Source: Jannaschia donghaensis (GTDB taxonomy: Bacteria; Pseudomonadota; Alphaproteobacteria; Rhodobacterales; Rhodobacteraceae). Taken from it: 64,000 nt of DNA. Of the stretch, positions 17,455 through 27,163 are shown one piece after another. The position numbers and the translations under genes were made by a program. The notes beneath the pieces were generated by a model. That model was not told the DNA's origin. It searched no databases and worked only from the letters and a program-made list of their open reading frames with translations. The stretch lies in assembly GCF_001403795.1 (NCBI RefSeq), contig NZ_CXSU01000011.1:437810-501809 (forward strand). The letters run 5' to 3'. The first letter of the stretch is position 1, and the number at the start of each line of letters is the position of its first letter.

Positions 17455-18174
17455 ATGTTCCCGACTGACTTCGACGGGAAACGCCAGATGACCATGCAGT
17501 TCGACCCCAAAGTGATGATGGCCGGTGCCACGGCGGTGCCTGCCCCGACGGAACGCGTTTCCACGGGTCTGACGTACCGCGACAATCTCAAGCGCGGCCT
17601 GGACGTCATGCTCGTGCTGATCGCGACCCCGTTCGTTCTTCCGCTTGTTGCGGTGATGGCGCTGCTGGTCGCGCTGGATGGCGGGTCGTCTTTCTACAGT
17701 CAGGATCGCCTGGGCCGCGGCGGACGCCGGTTCCGCATGTGGAAACTGCGCTCCATGGTGATGGATGCCGATGCGGCCCTGGGCGGTCACCTGGCCCGCG
17801 ACCCCGACGCCCGCGTCGAATGGGACCGCGACCAGAAACTTGCCAACGACCCGCGGATCACACGCATCGGGCGCTTCATTCGTCGCACTTCGCTCGATGA
17901 GTTGCCGCAGCTGTGGAACGTGCTTACCGGCGACATGAGTCTGGTCGGTCCGCGTCCCATGCTGCCCGATCAGCGCGCGCTTTATCCCGGTCATGCCTAT
18001 GATCGCCTGCGGCCCGGTCTGACCGGGGCCTGGCAGGTGTCGGATCGCAATGCGACGACCTTCGCCGCCCGCGCCGACTTTGACCTGACCTATGATCGCG
18101 CCCTGTCGCTTCTGACCGACATCAGCATCATCGTGGCTACGTTCGGTGTTGTCCTGCGCGCCACAGGTCGGTGA
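17455..18174 (+). CDS. Initiating sugar transferase (undecaprenyl-phosphate glycosyl-1-phosphate transferase)
   Basis: The 239-residue monotopic enzyme has one membrane helix (VMLVLIATPFVLPLVAVMALL, about residues 53-75) and the bacterial sugar transferase core: YSQDRLGRGGRRFRMWKLRSM, the FIRRTSLDELPQLWNVL motif, MSLVGPRPM, and RPGLTGAWQVSDRN. It transfers a sugar phosphate to undecaprenyl phosphate and so starts the repeat unit. It is the short PglC/ExoY-like form without the extra N-terminal helices of WcaJ. An alternative ATG at 17488 is equally plausible as start. It heads the operon with the TPR lipoprotein and exosortase. Confidence 0.9.
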   Translation: MFPTDFDGKRQMTMQFDPKVMMAGATAVPAPTERVSTGLTYRDNLKRGLDVMLVLIATPFVLPLVAVMALLVALDGGSSFYSQDRLGRGGRRFRMWKLRSMVMDADAALGGHLARDPDARVEWDRDQKLANDPRITRIGRFIRRTSLDELPQLWNVLTGDMSLVGPRPMLPDQRALYPGHAYDRLRPGLTGAWQVSDRNATTFAARADFDLTYDRALSLLTDISIIVATFGVVLRATGR

Positions 18175-18273
18175 CTTATCCGACGGCATCATTCCGTGGT
18201 GTTTGCCCGAAAACGTGGCTTGAGGCAGGATCAGGTCAATAAAACAAGAACCGAGCAGAACGGGTTCAGGTAT

Positions 18274-20709
18274 ATGACGATGAAGAACGTCCTTCGGACG
18301 GGCGCGGTCGCGATGGCCGTGGTTCTGGTCCTTTCCGGTTGCAGGTCGGAAGGGGAGCGGCTGTCGGATTACCTGATCAGCGGCCAGACCTTCGCCGAAC
18401 AGGGCGATCATGCCCGTGCTGTCATCCAGTATCGCAACGCGCTCAAGATCGATCCGGACCACGCGGAAACACGGGCGGCCATCGCCGCGTCCTATCTGGC
18501 GCAAGGCGATGTCCGGCAGGCCGAGCAGGAATTCACGCTGCTTGCCGAACGCTTCCCCGAGACGTTGGAGTTCCGCTCCCGCCTGGGCGAGATCGCCTTG
18601 GTCAGCGCCAACTGGCGCGCGCTGGACCGCCAGGCGGACGCGGCCGACACGATCGATGCCGAGGCACCGGACGCCCGCGCCCTGCGTCTGGCCGCGCGGT
18701 TTCGCGTCGCGCGCAGCCAATCGGACCGCGCAGCCCAGGATAGCATCGCCGGCGAGGCGCTTGAATTGCTGCAGGGTCGGGCGGATCATCCGATTCTGAC
18801 GCGTGTCGTCCTCGATCATCTCACCACCGGCGACGACCCTGCGCAGGCGCTGCCCGTGTTAGACGCGGCGCTAGCCGTCGATCCGCATGATGCCAAGCTG
18901 CAACTGCTGCGCATACGGCTTCTGGCCCAGACGCAGCAGGCTGACGTGGCCGAAATGCGCCTGATGGAACTGGCGGAGCTTTATCCGCAAGATCCGCAGA
19001 TCGCGGGCCTTCTGGTCGCGCGTCACATGTCGACCGGACGGACGGAACAGGCCGAAGCGGTGCTGCGCGCCTTGGCGCGGGGCGCGCCCCAAGGCGATAC
19101 GGAGATGCGCAGCGTCCTCGTCCGTTTCATTCAGCGCGTTCGCGGACCCGAGGCGGCGCTGGCCGAACTGGCCCGCCTGCGCGACGACGCGGGCGAAACG
19201 CCGGCCGGCACGCTCTACGCCGCGATGGATCGGTCGATCCGCTTCGACATGGGCGACCGGGATGGGGCGATCGCCGGGATGCAGACCCTTGTCGATGCCG
19301 TCGACGACGCGCCGGAGGGTCGCATCCTGCGCGTCCTTCTTGCGCGGATGCACGACCGGCTGGGCAATCGGCCTGCGGCGCGGACGCTTGTCGCAAGGGT
19401 TCTGTCCGACGATGCGGGGGACGTCGGGGCGCTGAAGCTTCGCGCGACATGGGCCATCGACGAGGAACGTCCGAAGCAGGCCATCGTCGATCTGCGCGGT
19501 GCCCTGGCACAAACGCCGCGTGATGCCGAACTTATGACGCTTCTGGCGGTGGCGCACGAACAGGATGGTACGCGTGGATTGGCGCTGGAGCAGCTGGCCG
19601 CCGCCGCCGAAGTGTCGGGACATGCCGCCCGCGAGGCGCAGCGCTACGCCGACGCGCTTTTGGATGAGGGGCGAGAGGCCGTGGCCCTTCGGGTCCTGGC
19701 CGTCGCGTTCGAGGCGCATCCCACCGATCTTGATCTCGCCCGGACGCTGGCCGACCTGCGCATCGCGCGGTCCGATTGGGGCGGCGTCGCACAGGTCCTT
19801 GCCACATTGCGTCGGATCGATTCGGCAGACGCCGTCGCCGTCCGACAGCCGATCGAGGCTGCGTATCTTCTGGGGCAGGGTCGCAACGATGCAGCGGCGA
19901 CGGCGCTGGGTGGCATGCTGGACGCGGACCCGGACCGACAGGCGGCGTTCGCGCGCCTTGTCGCGGGTCTGATCGCGCGGGGCGATCTGGAGATTGCGCG
20001 GACGCAACTCAACCTTGCGCTGGTGCACCGCCCCGACGATCTGGCGCTGCGCCTGATGGATGCCGACCTCGCGCGGGAGAACGGCGATGTATCGCAAGCC
20101 GAAGCCGCGTACCGCGATCTGATCGCCGACGGCCGCTTGGGCGACGTCCCGATCCTGCGTCTGTTCGGCTTGCTGGCGGGCCAGGCGCGCCAGGAGGAGG
20201 CGGACGCCGTCTTGGCCGCCGGGCTCATCGCGGTGCCGACGTCCCGGTCGCTGCGCCTGATCGAATCGAACCGTTTGCAATTGGCCGGGGATCGGGCGGG
20301 TTCCATCGCCGTGCTCGAAACCCTCCACGCCGAGGATCCGATGGATGCGATTGCGGCCAACAATCTGGCGTCCCTGCTGACCGAGGACACGTCCGATCCG
20401 GATTTGCTGCGCCGTGCGGCGCGGATCATCGCGCCGTTGCAGGGCACGATGAACCCGGCCGTGTCGGACACCATCGGCTGGATCGCGTTCCGGCGCGGCG
20501 ATCCCGAAGGGGCGCTGCCGCTGCTGGAGCGGGCCGTCCGGGGCCTGCCGCGGGATCCGGCGGTTCACTTGCGACTGGCCCGTGTCCAGGCCGAACTGGG
20601 ACAGACAGCGGGGGCGCGAACCACGCTCGAAACCGTGTTGGACATGACCGACGCGGCCGATCCCGTCGCCCGCGCCGCCCGCACGCAGCTTACCGCATTG
20701 GGCGGCTGA
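18274..20709 (+). CDS. TPR-repeat lipoprotein of exosortase/EPS systems (PrsT-like)
   Basis: About 811 residues: a signal peptide with lipobox LSGC (cysteine near residue 25), then tetratricopeptide repeats over most of the length. An early canonical repeat is GDHARAVIQYRNALKIDPDH, and later ones include GALPLLERAVRGLPRDPAVH. This matches the long TPR lipoprotein (PrsT type) that occurs next to exosortases in PEP-CTERM loci. It probably scaffolds polymer or sorting machinery in the periplasm. An in-frame start at 18196 would bury the signal peptide, so 18274 is preferred. The exosortase GTG follows three bases after the stop. Confidence 0.85.
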   Translation: MTMKNVLRTGAVAMAVVLVLSGCRSEGERLSDYLISGQTFAEQGDHARAVIQYRNALKIDPDHAETRAAIAASYLAQGDVRQAEQEFTLLAERFPETLEFRSRLGEIALVSANWRALDRQADAADTIDAEAPDARALRLAARFRVARSQSDRAAQDSIAGEALELLQGRADHPILTRVVLDHLTTGDDPAQALPVLDAALAVDPHDAKLQLLRIRLLAQTQQADVAEMRLMELAELYPQDPQIAGLLVARHMSTGRTEQAEAVLRALARGAPQGDTEMRSVLVRFIQRVRGPEAALAELARLRDDAGETPAGTLYAAMDRSIRFDMGDRDGAIAGMQTLVDAVDDAPEGRILRVLLARMHDRLGNRPAARTLVARVLSDDAGDVGALKLRATWAIDEERPKQAIVDLRGALAQTPRDAELMTLLAVAHEQDGTRGLALEQLAAAAEVSGHAAREAQRYADALLDEGREAVALRVLAVAFEAHPTDLDLARTLADLRIARSDWGGVAQVLATLRRIDSADAVAVRQPIEAAYLLGQGRNDAAATALGGMLDADPDRQAAFARLVAGLIARGDLEIARTQLNLALVHRPDDLALRLMDADLARENGDVSQAEAAYRDLIADGRLGDVPILRLFGLLAGQARQEEADAVLAAGLIAVPTSRSLRLIESNRLQLAGDRAGSIAVLETLHAEDPMDAIAANNLASLLTEDTSDPDLLRRAARIIAPLQGTMNPAVSDTIGWIAFRRGDPEGALPLLERAVRGLPRDPAVHLRLARVQAELGQTAGARTTLETVLDMTDAADPVARAARTQLTALGG

Positions 20710-20712
20710 CCC

Positions 20713-22269
20713 GTGGCGTCGACCGACATCCGAACGCGCGATCCGATCGCCATTGCCCCGCTCGCCCTACTGGCGGCCACTCTTGCCGCGCTGCCGCTCT
20801 TCTGGCCGGGGCTGGCGTCGCTCGGGGCGGCCTGGGCCACGCCGGAATACAGCCACGGGCCGTTAATCCCGCTGATCTCCTTGTTCCTGTTCCTGCGCGA
20901 AATGCGCGATCGGCCCGCAGCACCCGACGCGGCACCCCGCCGTTGGCCGGGCCTGATGCTGGGGATCTTCGCACTTGTCCTTGCCCTTGCGGGCGCGCGC
21001 ACATCCATCCCCGATCTGGTGACCTATTCGATCATCCTGTGGACGATGGCCGTCGTCCTGATCGCGATGGGTTGGGCGCGCGGTCGGCGGCACTGGGCGT
21101 CGGTCTTCCACCTCGTCTTCATGCTGCCGCTGCCGCAGGTCCTGTACTGGAAGCTGTCGACCGCGCTGCAGGGCATCTCCGCCCAGATCGGCGTCGCGCT
21201 GGTCGACGCGGCCGGTGTCCCGGTCCTCCTGGACGGTCAGATCATCGATCTGGGCGTTTGGCAGTTGCAGGTCGCCGAAGCTTGTTCCGGCCTGCGGTAC
21301 CTATTCCCGATCCTGTCGTTCTCCTATCTGACCGCCATTCTCTATCGCGGCCCGATGGCGCACCGCGTCGGGTTGTTCGCCATGGCGGCCCCGCTTGCCA
21401 TCTTGCTGAACGCTGTCCGCATCGGAATCATCGGCATCCTGGTCGACCGCTACGGCATCGCGCAGGCCCAGGGATTCCTGCATGTGTTCGAGGGGTGGGT
21501 CGTGTTCGGCTTGTGCATCGCGATCCTGCTGCTGTTGGCTTGGGGTCTTGCCCGGCTGCGGCGCACGGGGGGGGCGGTCCTCGACCTCGAAACCGGCGGT
21601 CTGGCGGGACAGGCGGCGCGTCTTCGCGGCATCGGGGGAACCGTGCCGCTGATCGCGCTGACGGCGCTTACGATTGTCGTGACGATCCTCAACCTGCAAT
21701 TCAACGGGCCCAAGATCGATCCGAAGGCGCGGCTTGCCGCCTTTCCGATGGCCGTCGGCGACTGGCAGGGCCAGCGCGCCTTTCTGGACCCGGAAGTGAC
21801 GCGCATCCTTGCGGCCAGCGACTATATGGCTGCCGATTTCAGTCGGGGGCCCGCCGTTACACCCGTCGGCATGTTCGTCGCCTGGTACGCCCGGCAGGCC
21901 GACGGCACCGGGATTCATTCGCCCGAAATCTGCCTGCCCGCCGCCGGATGGGAAATCGCTTCGTTGACCCAATCGCGCCTGACGGCGGGGGGCAATACCT
22001 TTGCGGTGAACCGTGCGATCATCCAGAAGGGCCTGGATAAGCAGATGGTGATCTATTGGTTCGAGCAGCGGGGCACGCGCCTGACCAGCGATTGGCAGGC
22101 CAAGTTCTCGGCCGTGCGCGACGGGCTGCTGACAGGGCGCAGCGATGGGATGATGGTGCGGTTCACGACGCCGCTCCACCCCGAGGAGACGGAGGCCGCG
22201 GCCGAAGCGCGCCTTCAGCAGATGGCGCAGGCAGCCTTGCCCGCGCTGACGCCGCTGATCCCGGACTGA
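20713..22269 (+). CDS. xrtD: Exosortase fused to EpsI domain (XrtD-type, VPLPA-CTERM class)
   Basis: A 518-residue polytopic membrane protein. Residues 1-285 form the exosortase with the expected catalytic set: Cys191 in AEACSGLRYL, Arg236 in LNAVRIG, and His257 in LHVFEGW. After a further membrane segment near residue 310 comes an EpsI-like periplasmic domain (to the end) with HSPEICLPAAGWE near residue 400. Exosortases cleave and sort proteins bearing C-terminal PEP-CTERM-like signals. The fused architecture in a rhodobacterial EPS locus fits XrtD, whose targets carry a VPLPA-CTERM tail. No target gene is visible in this window. It starts with GTG, three bases after the TPR gene, and ends convergent with a glycosyltransferase gene. 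Confidence 0.82.
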   Translation: MASTDIRTRDPIAIAPLALLAATLAALPLFWPGLASLGAAWATPEYSHGPLIPLISLFLFLREMRDRPAAPDAAPRRWPGLMLGIFALVLALAGARTSIPDLVTYSIILWTMAVVLIAMGWARGRRHWASVFHLVFMLPLPQVLYWKLSTALQGISAQIGVALVDAAGVPVLLDGQIIDLGVWQLQVAEACSGLRYLFPILSFSYLTAILYRGPMAHRVGLFAMAAPLAILLNAVRIGIIGILVDRYGIAQAQGFLHVFEGWVVFGLCIAILLLLAWGLARLRRTGGAVLDLETGGLAGQAARLRGIGGTVPLIALTALTIVVTILNLQFNGPKIDPKARLAAFPMAVGDWQGQRAFLDPEVTRILAASDYMAADFSRGPAVTPVGMFVAWYARQADGTGIHSPEICLPAAGWEIASLTQSRLTAGGNTFAVNRAIIQKGLDKQMVIYWFEQRGTRLTSDWQAKFSAVRDGLLTGRSDGMMVRFTTPLHPEETEAAAEARLQQMAQAALPALTPLIPD

Positions 22270-22272
22270 CGC

Positions 22273-23469
22273 CTATTTGTCGAAGATGCGGTCGTAGGCC
22301 GCCAGAAGGTTCGGGACGGAATGATCCCAGCTGAGGGCCGTCAGCACCCGTTCCCGCCCCCGTCGCCCCATCGCGCGCGCCTCCTCGGGGTGGTCGATCA
22401 ACCAGGCGATCTTCGCTGCGAAATCCTTCGGATCGTTGGCCCGCGCATAAAGCGACGCGTCGCCCGCCGACGCCCGCCCTTCGGTCAGGTCGAACTGAAC
22501 GAGGGGCTTTTCCAGGGTCATGTATTCCATGACCTTGTTCATGGTCGATATGTCGTTCATCGCATTCTTCGGGTCGGGGGCCAGCCCGATGTCGATCGCA
22601 TTGAGCGCCCCCAGCATGTCATCGCCGTAAAGCGCACCGGTGAAGGTGAAATGATCCGTCAGCCCGGCGCGTGCCACCTCCGCCTCGATCACGTCTTGAT
22701 GCGGGCCGAAACCGACGACGACGACATGCACGTCGGGGTGGCCCGCTTCGCGCAGGTGGCCCATGGCCTCCACCATCAGATCAAGCCCCTCCTGCTGGCC
22801 GATGATCCCGATCCAGCCCAGGACCGTGCCGGCCTTGCGATAGGTGTTGTCACCGGGGCCCGGTAGGAACTTTTCGATCCGGGGCGCCGACCGCACCACG
22901 AACACGTCCGGCGCCGCCATGCCGCCGCGGTCGCGGGCGATGCGGGCGAAACTCTCGTTCGTGGCGATCGAGACCTGCGCGCAGGCAAAGGTGATCCGTT
23001 CCCACAACCGCATGACGCCATAGAGCAGGCCGCGCTTGCCGAACTTCGCCTCGAACAACTCGGGGCAGACGTCATGGTGGTCGAACAGATACCGCACCCC
23101 GGCCAGGCGATAACGCAGAGCCAGCAGCCAGATCAGATCCGGCGGATTGCAGCCGTGGATCACGTCGACCCCGCGTTCGCGCCGCACGACCCGCGCCAGC
23201 CGGAACCAGTGCCGGATCGCGTGCAGATATTCGCGGGCATAGGCGACGGCCCCGGCATGGGCTTCGGGCGGGGCGGGGTGGCGGTGGATATGGACGCCAT
23301 CGATGAGTTCATAGGCCTGGTCCCAGCCGCGTCCCATGGGGCAGATCACCGAAACCTCATAGCCTGCGGCGGTCAGCGATGTCGCCTCCAGCCAGACGCG
23401 ACGATCCAACGGGACCGGAAGGTTCTCGACCACGATCAACACGCGGCGGGGTGTGGGAAAGCTGCTCAT
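22273..23469 (-). CDS. Glycosyltransferase family 4
   Basis: The 398-residue GT-B enzyme has the N-terminal VLIVVENLPVPLDRRVW typical of WbuB/capsular GT4 enzymes, LFDHHDVCPELF near residue 115, a donor-binding region starting with VLGWIGIIGQQEG near residue 210, and MNKVMEYMTLEKPLVQFD near residue 320 as the EX7E-like motif. It probably transfers a sugar to the lipid-linked oligosaccharide. The ATG at 23469 follows GAGAGG and is preferred over an open extension to 23586. It is convergent with xrtD and divergent from ugd. Confidence 0.87.
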   Translation of the reverse strand: MSSFPTPRRVLIVVENLPVPLDRRVWLEATSLTAAGYEVSVICPMGRGWDQAYELIDGVHIHRHPAPPEAHAGAVAYAREYLHAIRHWFRLARVVRRERGVDVIHGCNPPDLIWLLALRYRLAGVRYLFDHHDVCPELFEAKFGKRGLLYGVMRLWERITFACAQVSIATNESFARIARDRGGMAAPDVFVVRSAPRIEKFLPGPGDNTYRKAGTVLGWIGIIGQQEGLDLMVEAMGHLREAGHPDVHVVVVGFGPHQDVIEAEVARAGLTDHFTFTGALYGDDMLGALNAIDIGLAPDPKNAMNDISTMNKVMEYMTLEKPLVQFDLTEGRASAGDASLYARANDPKDFAAKIAWLIDHPEEARAMGRRGRERVLTALSWDHSVPNLLAAYDRIFDK

Positions 23470-23635
23470 GCCATGGCCTCTCGAGGGGCGCGATTTTGCA
23501 TGCAAGGGACCGTGCGGTGGCAACAAACGCAAGGGATCGGGGGGAATTACCGAACGTCCATGGCCTTGTCGCCACAACCCTGCCACGATCGGTCGTCAAG
23601 ACGCGCGCGACTGAGACGAAGGACGGGAATCTGCC

Positions 23636-24940
23636 ATGCGTATTGCGATGATCGGCACGGGGTATGTGGGCCTCGTGTCGGGGGTGTGCTTTTCGGACTT
23701 CGGGCACGAGGTGATCTGCGTCGACAAGGATCCCGCCAAGATCCGGATGCTGGAGGCCGGGAAGGTCCCCATTTTCGAGCCGGGCCTCGACGATCTGATG
23801 GCGCGTAACGTGAATGCGGGGCGGTTGACCTTTACGACCGACCTGCGGGCAGCCGTCGCCGGGGCCGAGGCCGTCTTCATCGCCGTGGGCACCCCGACCC
23901 GCCGGGGCGATGGTCATGCCGATCTGACCTATGTGATGGCTGCCGCCGCTGAAATCGGACAGGCGTTGACGGGTTATGCGGTGATCGTCACGAAATCCAC
24001 CGTTCCGGTGGGCACGAACCGCAAGGTGGCCGACGCCGTGCGCGCCGCCGCGCCCGATGCCGATTTCGATGTCGCGTCCAACCCGGAATTCCTGCGCGAA
24101 GGGGCCGCGATCGACGACTTCATGCGTCCCGACCGCGTCGTCGTCGGCGTTCAGACCGACAAGGCCGGCGCCGTGATGTCCGATATCTATCGCCCGCTCT
24201 ATCTGCGCGATTTTCCGGTCATGGTCACCGATCTGGAATCGGCAGAGATGATCAAATACGCGGCCAACGCCTTCCTGGCCACGAAGATCACCTTCATCAA
24301 CGAGATCGCGGCCCTGTGCGAAAAGGTTGGCGCGGACATCAAGAAGGTGTCCAAGGGAATGGGCATGGACGGGCGCATCGGGGCCAAGTTCCTGCACGCA
24401 GGGCCGGGCTATGGCGGGTCGTGTTTTCCCAAGGACACGGCCGCGCTGGCCCGTATCGGTCAGGAACATGCCGTGCCGATGCAGATCACCGAAACCGTCA
24501 TGCGCGTGAATGCGGGTGTGAAGGCCCGCATGATCGAAAAGCTACGCGACCTGTGCGACGGCACCTTCAACGGCAAGACGATCGCCGTCCTGGGGGTGAC
24601 GTTCAAACCCAACACCGACGACATGCGCGAAGCCCCGAGCCTGACCATCGTACCCGCGTTGGTCGGGGGTGGGGCACGCGTGCGCGTCGTCGATCCCGAA
24701 GGATTCCGCGAAGGGGAGGCGCTGCTGCCCGGGGTGCAATGGCACGACGATCCCTATGCCGCCTGCGAGGGGGCCGATCTTCTGGTGCTGATGACCGAAT
24801 GGAACGAATTCCGCGCCCTCAACCTCGACCGGATTTCCGCTGCGATGGCTGTGGCGCGGATGGCCGATCTGCGCAATATCTACGAACGATCGGACGTGAT
24901 GCAGGCCGGTTTCGAAGCATACGAGGCCGTGGGGCGCTGA
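23636..24940 (+). CDS. ugd: UDP-glucose 6-dehydrogenase
   Basis: The 434-residue enzyme has MRIAMIGTGYVGLVSG (NAD fold), KSTVPVGTN, NPEFLREGAAIDDF, and the catalytic cysteine in GYGGSCFPKD near residue 265. It oxidises UDP-glucose twice to UDP-glucuronate. The product is the substrate of the LpsL-type 4-epimerase at 2.5 kb, so both belong to one uronic acid branch. A good AAGGACGGGAA ribosome binding site precedes the ATG. The next glycosyltransferase gene begins two bases after the stop. Confidence 0.94.
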   Translation: MRIAMIGTGYVGLVSGVCFSDFGHEVICVDKDPAKIRMLEAGKVPIFEPGLDDLMARNVNAGRLTFTTDLRAAVAGAEAVFIAVGTPTRRGDGHADLTYVMAAAAEIGQALTGYAVIVTKSTVPVGTNRKVADAVRAAAPDADFDVASNPEFLREGAAIDDFMRPDRVVVGVQTDKAGAVMSDIYRPLYLRDFPVMVTDLESAEMIKYAANAFLATKITFINEIAALCEKVGADIKKVSKGMGMDGRIGAKFLHAGPGYGGSCFPKDTAALARIGQEHAVPMQITETVMRVNAGVKARMIEKLRDLCDGTFNGKTIAVLGVTFKPNTDDMREAPSLTIVPALVGGGARVRVVDPEGFREGEALLPGVQWHDDPYAACEGADLLVLMTEWNEFRALNLDRISAAMAVARMADLRNIYERSDVMQAGFEAYEAVGR

Positions 24941-24942
24941 AC

Positions 24943-26184
24943 ATGAAGATCCTGTTGGTTCACCAGAACATGCCCGGCCAGTACCGGGAACTTTTGACGT
25001 GGCTGATCGATCAGGGCGGGCATGACCTCGTCTTCCTGACGCAGCGGCGCAATTTCCCCGACATGCCCGGTGTCCGGAAGGTCGTTTACACCTCGCACCA
25101 TGTTCCGTCCAAGGACGCCTACGGCCTGTCGAAGACATGGGAGGAGGCGGCAGGCTATGGCTACGGCGCTGCCCAAGCGGCCGCGCGTCTGCGCGACGAG
25201 GGGTTCGTGCCGGATATCATTCTGGGTCACACCGGGTGGGGGGAGCTTCTGTTCATGAAGCAGGTCCTGCCGGATGTGCCGATCCTGGGGTTCTTCGAAT
25301 ATTACTATCTGAACGAAGGCGGGCCGGTCGGTTATGACCCCGAGGATCCGGCGGGCGAAGCGACGCCGTTCCTGCTGCAAGCACGAAACGCCGTTCCCAA
25401 CACCAACATCCAGGTCGTCGATCGCGGCCTGTCGCCGACCAGATGGCAGCGCGATACATTCCCGAAATCGTTCCACGACAAGCTCTATGTCTGTCACGAC
25501 GGTATTCGCACCGACCAATTGAAGCCCGCCCCGGACGTCACGCTGGAGTTGGGGCGCGTCGGCAAAATCAGCCGTGAGGACGAGGTGTTCACCTATCTGG
25601 CCCGCAACATGGAGCGGACGCGCGGCTTCCACACCTTCATGCGCGCCTTGCCGGAAATCCAGAAGGCCCGGCCGAACGCGCGGGTCCTTGTCGTCGGGGG
25701 ATCGGGTGCATCCTATGGCAAGGCCAGTCAGGCGGAAGGCGGCTTCCGCGCCGAGTTGGAGCGGGAGGTCGGTCACCTGATCGATTGGAGCCGCGTGCAT
25801 TTTCTGGGGCAGGTCAGCTACGAATCGTATCAGAAGATCATCCAGATCAGCCGCTGCCACATCTATCTGACGATGCCTTTCGTTCTGTCCTGGTCGCTTC
25901 TGGAAAGCATGTCGATGGAAGCCACCATCGTCGCCAGCGACGTCCTTCCCGTTCGCGAGGCGATTACCCACGGCGAAACCGGCCTGCTGGTCGATTTCCT
26001 CGATCCGCTGGCCCTGGCCCGTCAGGTGACGGAGGTTCTGGCCGAGCCGGGGAAGTTTGCGCACCTGGGCCCGGCGGCGCGTAAACACGTCGTCGCGGAG
26101 TACGATTTCCTGACCCGGTGCCTGCCCCGGCACATCGCACAGATCAACGCGCTGGTCCCGGCGGATCGCCACATCGAAGTCTAG
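24943..26184 (+). CDS. Glycosyltransferase family 4 (Glyco_trans_4-type)
   Basis: A 413-residue GT-B protein starting MKILLVHQNMPGQYRELL, a hallmark of a distinct GT4 subgroup with FPDIILGHTGWGE-like sequence and GFFEYYYLNEGG near residue 115. The C-terminal half has YLARNMERTRGFHTFMRALP, VVGGSGASYG, and an SWSLLESMSMEATIVASDV donor-binding motif near residue 315. It is clearly co-transcribed with ugd (two-base gap). It may use the UDP-uronic acid made by the upstream enzyme, but that is inference. An open extension upstream to 24316 is a shadow of ugd. Confidence 0.87.
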   Translation: MKILLVHQNMPGQYRELLTWLIDQGGHDLVFLTQRRNFPDMPGVRKVVYTSHHVPSKDAYGLSKTWEEAAGYGYGAAQAAARLRDEGFVPDIILGHTGWGELLFMKQVLPDVPILGFFEYYYLNEGGPVGYDPEDPAGEATPFLLQARNAVPNTNIQVVDRGLSPTRWQRDTFPKSFHDKLYVCHDGIRTDQLKPAPDVTLELGRVGKISREDEVFTYLARNMERTRGFHTFMRALPEIQKARPNARVLVVGGSGASYGKASQAEGGFRAELEREVGHLIDWSRVHFLGQVSYESYQKIIQISRCHIYLTMPFVLSWSLLESMSMEATIVASDVLPVREAITHGETGLLVDFLDPLALARQVTEVLAEPGKFAHLGPAARKHVVAEYDFLTRCLPRHIAQINALVPADRHIEV

Positions 26185-26221
26185 TTGCACCGCGCCAGCC
26201 CCGGCCCTATCTGCTTGAGCC

Positions 26222-27163
26222 ATGAGTGATGCACTGGAAACCGCCCGCGAAGTCCTGCGAACCGAAGCCGACGCGCTAATCGCGCTGGCGGAGGCGATGC
26301 CGGACGATTTCACCCGCGTCGTCGACCTGATCGAAGGGCTGGCGGGTCGGGTCATCGTCACCGGCATGGGCAAATCGGGCCATATCGCGCGCAAGATCGC
26401 CGCGACCCTGGCATCGACGGGCACGCCGTCGATGTTCGTGCATCCCGCCGAGGCAAGTCACGGCGACATGGGCATGATCGGGTCGGCCGACGTGGTGCTG
26501 ATGCTGTCCAACTCCGGCGAGGCGGCGGAGTTGCGCGACGTGATCGAACATACGCGCCGCTTCTCGGTGCCCCTGATCGGAATATCGTCCAAGCCCGGAT
26601 CGACCCTGATGCTGGCCTCGGACCACCACCTGACGATTCCCGCGCTGCCCGAAGCCTGCGGGATCGGGATGGTGCCGACGACCTCTACCACGCTGACGCT
26701 TGCCATGGGGGACGCGCTGGCGGTGGCGCTGCTGCGGCGGCGGAACTTCAAACCCGAGGATTTCGGCGTGTTCCATCCCGGCGGCAAGCTGGGCGCGCAA
26801 ATGGTGCGCGTGGAGCGGTTGATGCATCCCAATGTCCCGCGTATCGACCCGGACGCGCCGATGTCGGAGGCGCTTCTGACGATGACGGCAGGCGGGTTCG
26901 GCATCGGCGCGGTCGTCGCGGACGACGCGCTGATGGGTGTCATCACCGACGGCGACCTGCGGCGCAACATGGACGGGTTGATGGATCACGCCGCACTGGA
27001 TGTCGCCACGCGTGATCCGCTCACGGTTCCGCCCGGCATGCTGGCTGCGCAGGCGCTGGCGCTGCTCAATGAACGCAAGATCAGCGTGCTGATTGTCTGC
27101 GACGGGCCGAAACCCGTCGGCGTTCTTCACATTCACGACCTACTCCGGGCAGGTGTCGCATGA
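26222..27163 (+). CDS. kdsD: D-arabinose 5-phosphate isomerase (KdsD/KpsF family)
   Basis: The 313-residue protein has an N-terminal SIS domain (VIVTGMGKSGHIARKIAATLASTGTPS, HPAEASHGDMGM, LSNSGEAAELRD) and two CBS motifs from about residue 200, with FHPGGKLGAQ at the junction, the standard KdsD layout. It interconverts ribulose 5-phosphate and arabinose 5-phosphate, the first step of Kdo synthesis. It starts a three-gene kdsD-kdsB-kdsA operon and overlaps kdsB by four bases. In capsule loci this gene is called kpsF, and both names are possible here. Confidence 0.92.
   Translation: MSDALETAREVLRTEADALIALAEAMPDDFTRVVDLIEGLAGRVIVTGMGKSGHIARKIAATLASTGTPSMFVHPAEASHGDMGMIGSADVVLMLSNSGEAAELRDVIEHTRRFSVPLIGISSKPGSTLMLASDHHLTIPALPEACGIGMVPTTSTTLTLAMGDALAVALLRRRNFKPEDFGVFHPGGKLGAQMVRVERLMHPNVPRIDPDAPMSEALLTMTAGGFGIGAVVADDALMGVITDGDLRRNMDGLMDHAALDVATRDPLTVPPGMLAAQALALLNERKISVLIVCDGPKPVGVLHIHDLLRAGVA

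Noticed and set aside
17431-18819. Minus-strand open frame of about 460 codons
   Set aside because: Antisense to the sugar transferase and TPR genes, which have clear domains.
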